Assembly (NCBI RefSeq): GCF_000499385.1
Contig: NW_013653151.1
Span: 1 to 45,809 of the forward strand
Reading direction: 5' to 3'
From: Eimeria necatrix
Taxonomy: Eukaryota; Apicomplexa; Conoidasida; Eucoccidiorida; Eimeriidae
DNA length: 45,809 bases
A model generated the notes under the pieces. The model searched no databases. It was not told the origin of the DNA and was given only the letters and a program-made list of their open reading frames with translations. The translations under genes were made by a program, and so were the position numbers. Of this stretch, positions 45,793-45,809 are shown one piece after another; within the stretch, counting starts at the first letter, position 1, and each line of letters begins with the position of its first letter.

Positions 45793-45809
45793 CTTTGCAA
45801 ATGCGGGCC
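35048..45809 (-). CDS. DNA polymerase I: 5' nuclease plus family A polymerase (N-terminus outside window)
   Basis: Ten exons join in phase: >45809-45653, 45395-45287, 44266-44139, 43628-43371, 43047-38531, 38380-38114, 37768-37647, 37399-37318, 36834-36329 and 35991-35048. They give 2,362 visible residues. Exons 1-4 encode a 5' nuclease: VVVATVDKDLLQ, RVRLLALHRQGQML, GVEPHQLLDFFALVGDRADG then CPGIGSAAARKLLQ (helix-3-turn-helix), and a basic tail. Exon 5 carries an Ala/Ser/Gln linker of about 800 residues and a proofreading-like fold with no DxE motif visible. Exons 5-10 encode the polymerase: VNINSPSQLAAILYDEL, LLEYRASHKFFSTY, ATGRLACRNPNLQNIP, motif A VDYSQMELH (Asp near 1962), motif B RSAAKTVTYGILYG (2040-2052), QAMNSPIQG, motif C QIHDE (near 2238). 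Bacterial Pol I of this layout fills gaps and removes primers or flaps; plastid, mitochondrial or nuclear location cannot be seen here. The usual size is about 830-930 residues, the excess being homopolymers. Weak donors: GTCAGT at 38113, GTGCTG at 37646. Confidence 0.93.
36431..36519. repeat. GGGGGCCCCC palindromic repeat coding for Gly-Pro insertion
   Basis: A run of about six 12-bp units of the type CCCCCAGGGGGG, each self-complementary. On the minus strand it encodes GGPP repeated, inserted in the polymerase fingers between ADLRG (after motif A) and KLDCFQLA. Bacterial enzymes have only a few residues at this point. Confidence 0.9.
36835..37317 (-). repeat. Polymerase intron 8 with CTGCAG-type direct repeats
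   Basis: Contains a 15-bp repeat TGCTGCAGCTGCGTG (three to four copies, 37081-37135), a GCTGCAGCAGC-with-AATGG array (37193-37305), and three TTTGGCAAAAG copies near 36847-36880 next to the acceptor. The rest is AT-rich. It lies between polymerase exons 8 and 9. Confidence 0.8.
37870..38104 (-). repeat. 15-bp minisatellite inside polymerase intron 6
   Basis: About 15-16 head-to-tail copies of GCAGCAGCAAAGGCT with few variants (AGTGG, CGGCA, AACGG). On the gene strand the array begins 10 nt after the GTCAGT donor at 38113 and fills two thirds of the 345-bp intron. It is open in several frames, so it can mimic coding sequence. Confidence 0.93.
40856..40937 (-). repeat. 12-bp repeat coding for Gly-Thr-Ala-Ala
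   Basis: About seven units of CTGCTGCAGTAC on the plus strand, with one AAC and one TTC variant. In exon 5 of the polymerase gene they read GTAA or GSAA in the linker. The array is in frame and part of the long low-complexity linker. Confidence 0.88.
43660..43884. repeat. TGCATGCA tetranucleotide tracts
   Basis: Several tracts of self-complementary GCAT repeats (up to about 35 bp), interrupted by a GGCA run (43746-43768). They lie in polymerase intron 3 (43629-44138), close to its acceptor. Their open frames (Met-His-Ala-Cys repeats) are a by-product. Confidence 0.92.
43995..44138. repeat. 71-bp tandem duplication overlapping a splice donor
   Basis: Two nearly identical copies (43995-44065 and 44066-44138), A-rich, each containing GGGGAAGAAAAAAAGATGG and ending in TACTTTTAAACCCA. 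The second copy includes the intron 3 donor (GTGGGT on the minus strand). The first has ATGGGT at that point, so its donor is dead. Confidence 0.88.
44293..44410. repeat. Duplicated interrupted CAG block
   Basis: A unit of about 57 bp (GAGGCAGCAGCAGCAGCAGA, then GGCGGTAGCAGCAGAGGGAG, then CAG units) occurs twice head to tail in polymerase intron 2, just upstream (gene strand) of the acceptor of exon 3. Confidence 0.8.
45054..45273. repeat. Interstitial telomere-like AAACCCT arrays
   Basis: Two arrays, 45054-45141 and 45199-45273, of mostly AAACCCT with GAACCCT, AAATCCC and AAACTCC variants, separated by 57 bp of unrelated sequence. Both lie in polymerase intron 2 (44267-45286). On the gene strand they read TTTAGGG and begin 14 nt after the donor of exon 2. 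Confidence 0.93.

Larger units (their letters stand above)
34600..45809. repeat. Repeat-rich segment dominated by CAG/CTG triplets
   Basis: From about 34,600 to the window end, runs of CAG/CTG (often 8-16 units) recur every 50-300 bp, in exons and introns alike. Examples are 36264-36306, 38218-38280, 40462-40510, 41439-41481 and 45718-45790. Within coding exons on the minus strand they read as poly-Ala, poly-Gln or poly-Ser depending on frame. Left of 34,500 such runs are absent. Confidence 0.95.

Noticed and set aside
35048..45809. Identification as the apicoplast PREX polymerase or as POLQ
   Set aside because: PREX has a primase-helicase upstream and no 5' nuclease, and POLQ has a helicase. 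Here helix-3-turn-helix nuclease exons precede the polymerase, as in bacterial Pol I.

Overview
The window is nuclear DNA of an apicomplexan coccidian, most likely an Eimeria species. Four things point there: intron-rich genes with GT-AG introns of about 80-1000 bp; a switch from ordinary unique sequence (about 1-34,500) to sequence saturated with CAG/CTG triplets that code for Ala, Gln and Ser runs (about 34,600-45,809), as in the repeat-poor and repeat-rich segments known from Eimeria chromosomes; AAACCCT (TTTAGGG-type) telomere-like arrays lying inside an intron; and TGCATGCA tracts. Species cannot be told from sequence alone. All gene models were built by hand from reading frame, splice-site phase and protein-family conservation.

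Repeat-poor part, left to right. (1) <1-3773 (+): 3' part of a gene for a large hydrophilic protein with a 90-residue N-terminal repeat and an IQ motif. (2) 6796-8222 (+): a secretory-signal protein of unknown function, three exons. (3) 9577-11288 (-): a tetratricopeptide-repeat protein, three exons. (4) 11359-12186 (-): a TMEM42/EamA-like membrane protein, one exon. (5) 15334-16431 (+): an acyl-protein thioesterase with a long N-terminal leader. (6) 17598-20669 (+): a SET-domain (Rubisco LSMT-type) protein methyltransferase. tRNA-Leu(CAA) lies at 21847-21930. (7) 22412-26173 (-): the SNW/SKIP (Prp45) splicing factor, reconstructed as 11 exons. (8) 29622-31962 (-): a 706-residue basic protein of unknown function. 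The intergenic stretches (1-3.4 kb) look non-coding, but three of them carry strong hairpin palindromes (14306-14367, 27474-27570, 32540-32584).

Repeat-rich part. One gene on the minus strand, 35048->45809, covers almost all of it. Ten exons join in phase into a bacterial-style DNA polymerase I: 5' nuclease domain (first four exons), a huge homopolymer-filled linker and a degenerate proofreading-like domain (one 4.5-kb exon), then a well-conserved family A polymerase with motifs A, B and C. The N-terminus lies off the right edge. Its introns hold the telomere-like arrays, TGCATGCA tracts and a 15-bp minisatellite, and most of its splice acceptors are built from the CTGCAG repeat itself.

The genes form no operon or pathway. 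Together they are housekeeping (splicing, translation, depalmitoylation, protein methylation, DNA repair or replication) plus two or three lineage-restricted proteins. The polymerase gene is the most notable item.
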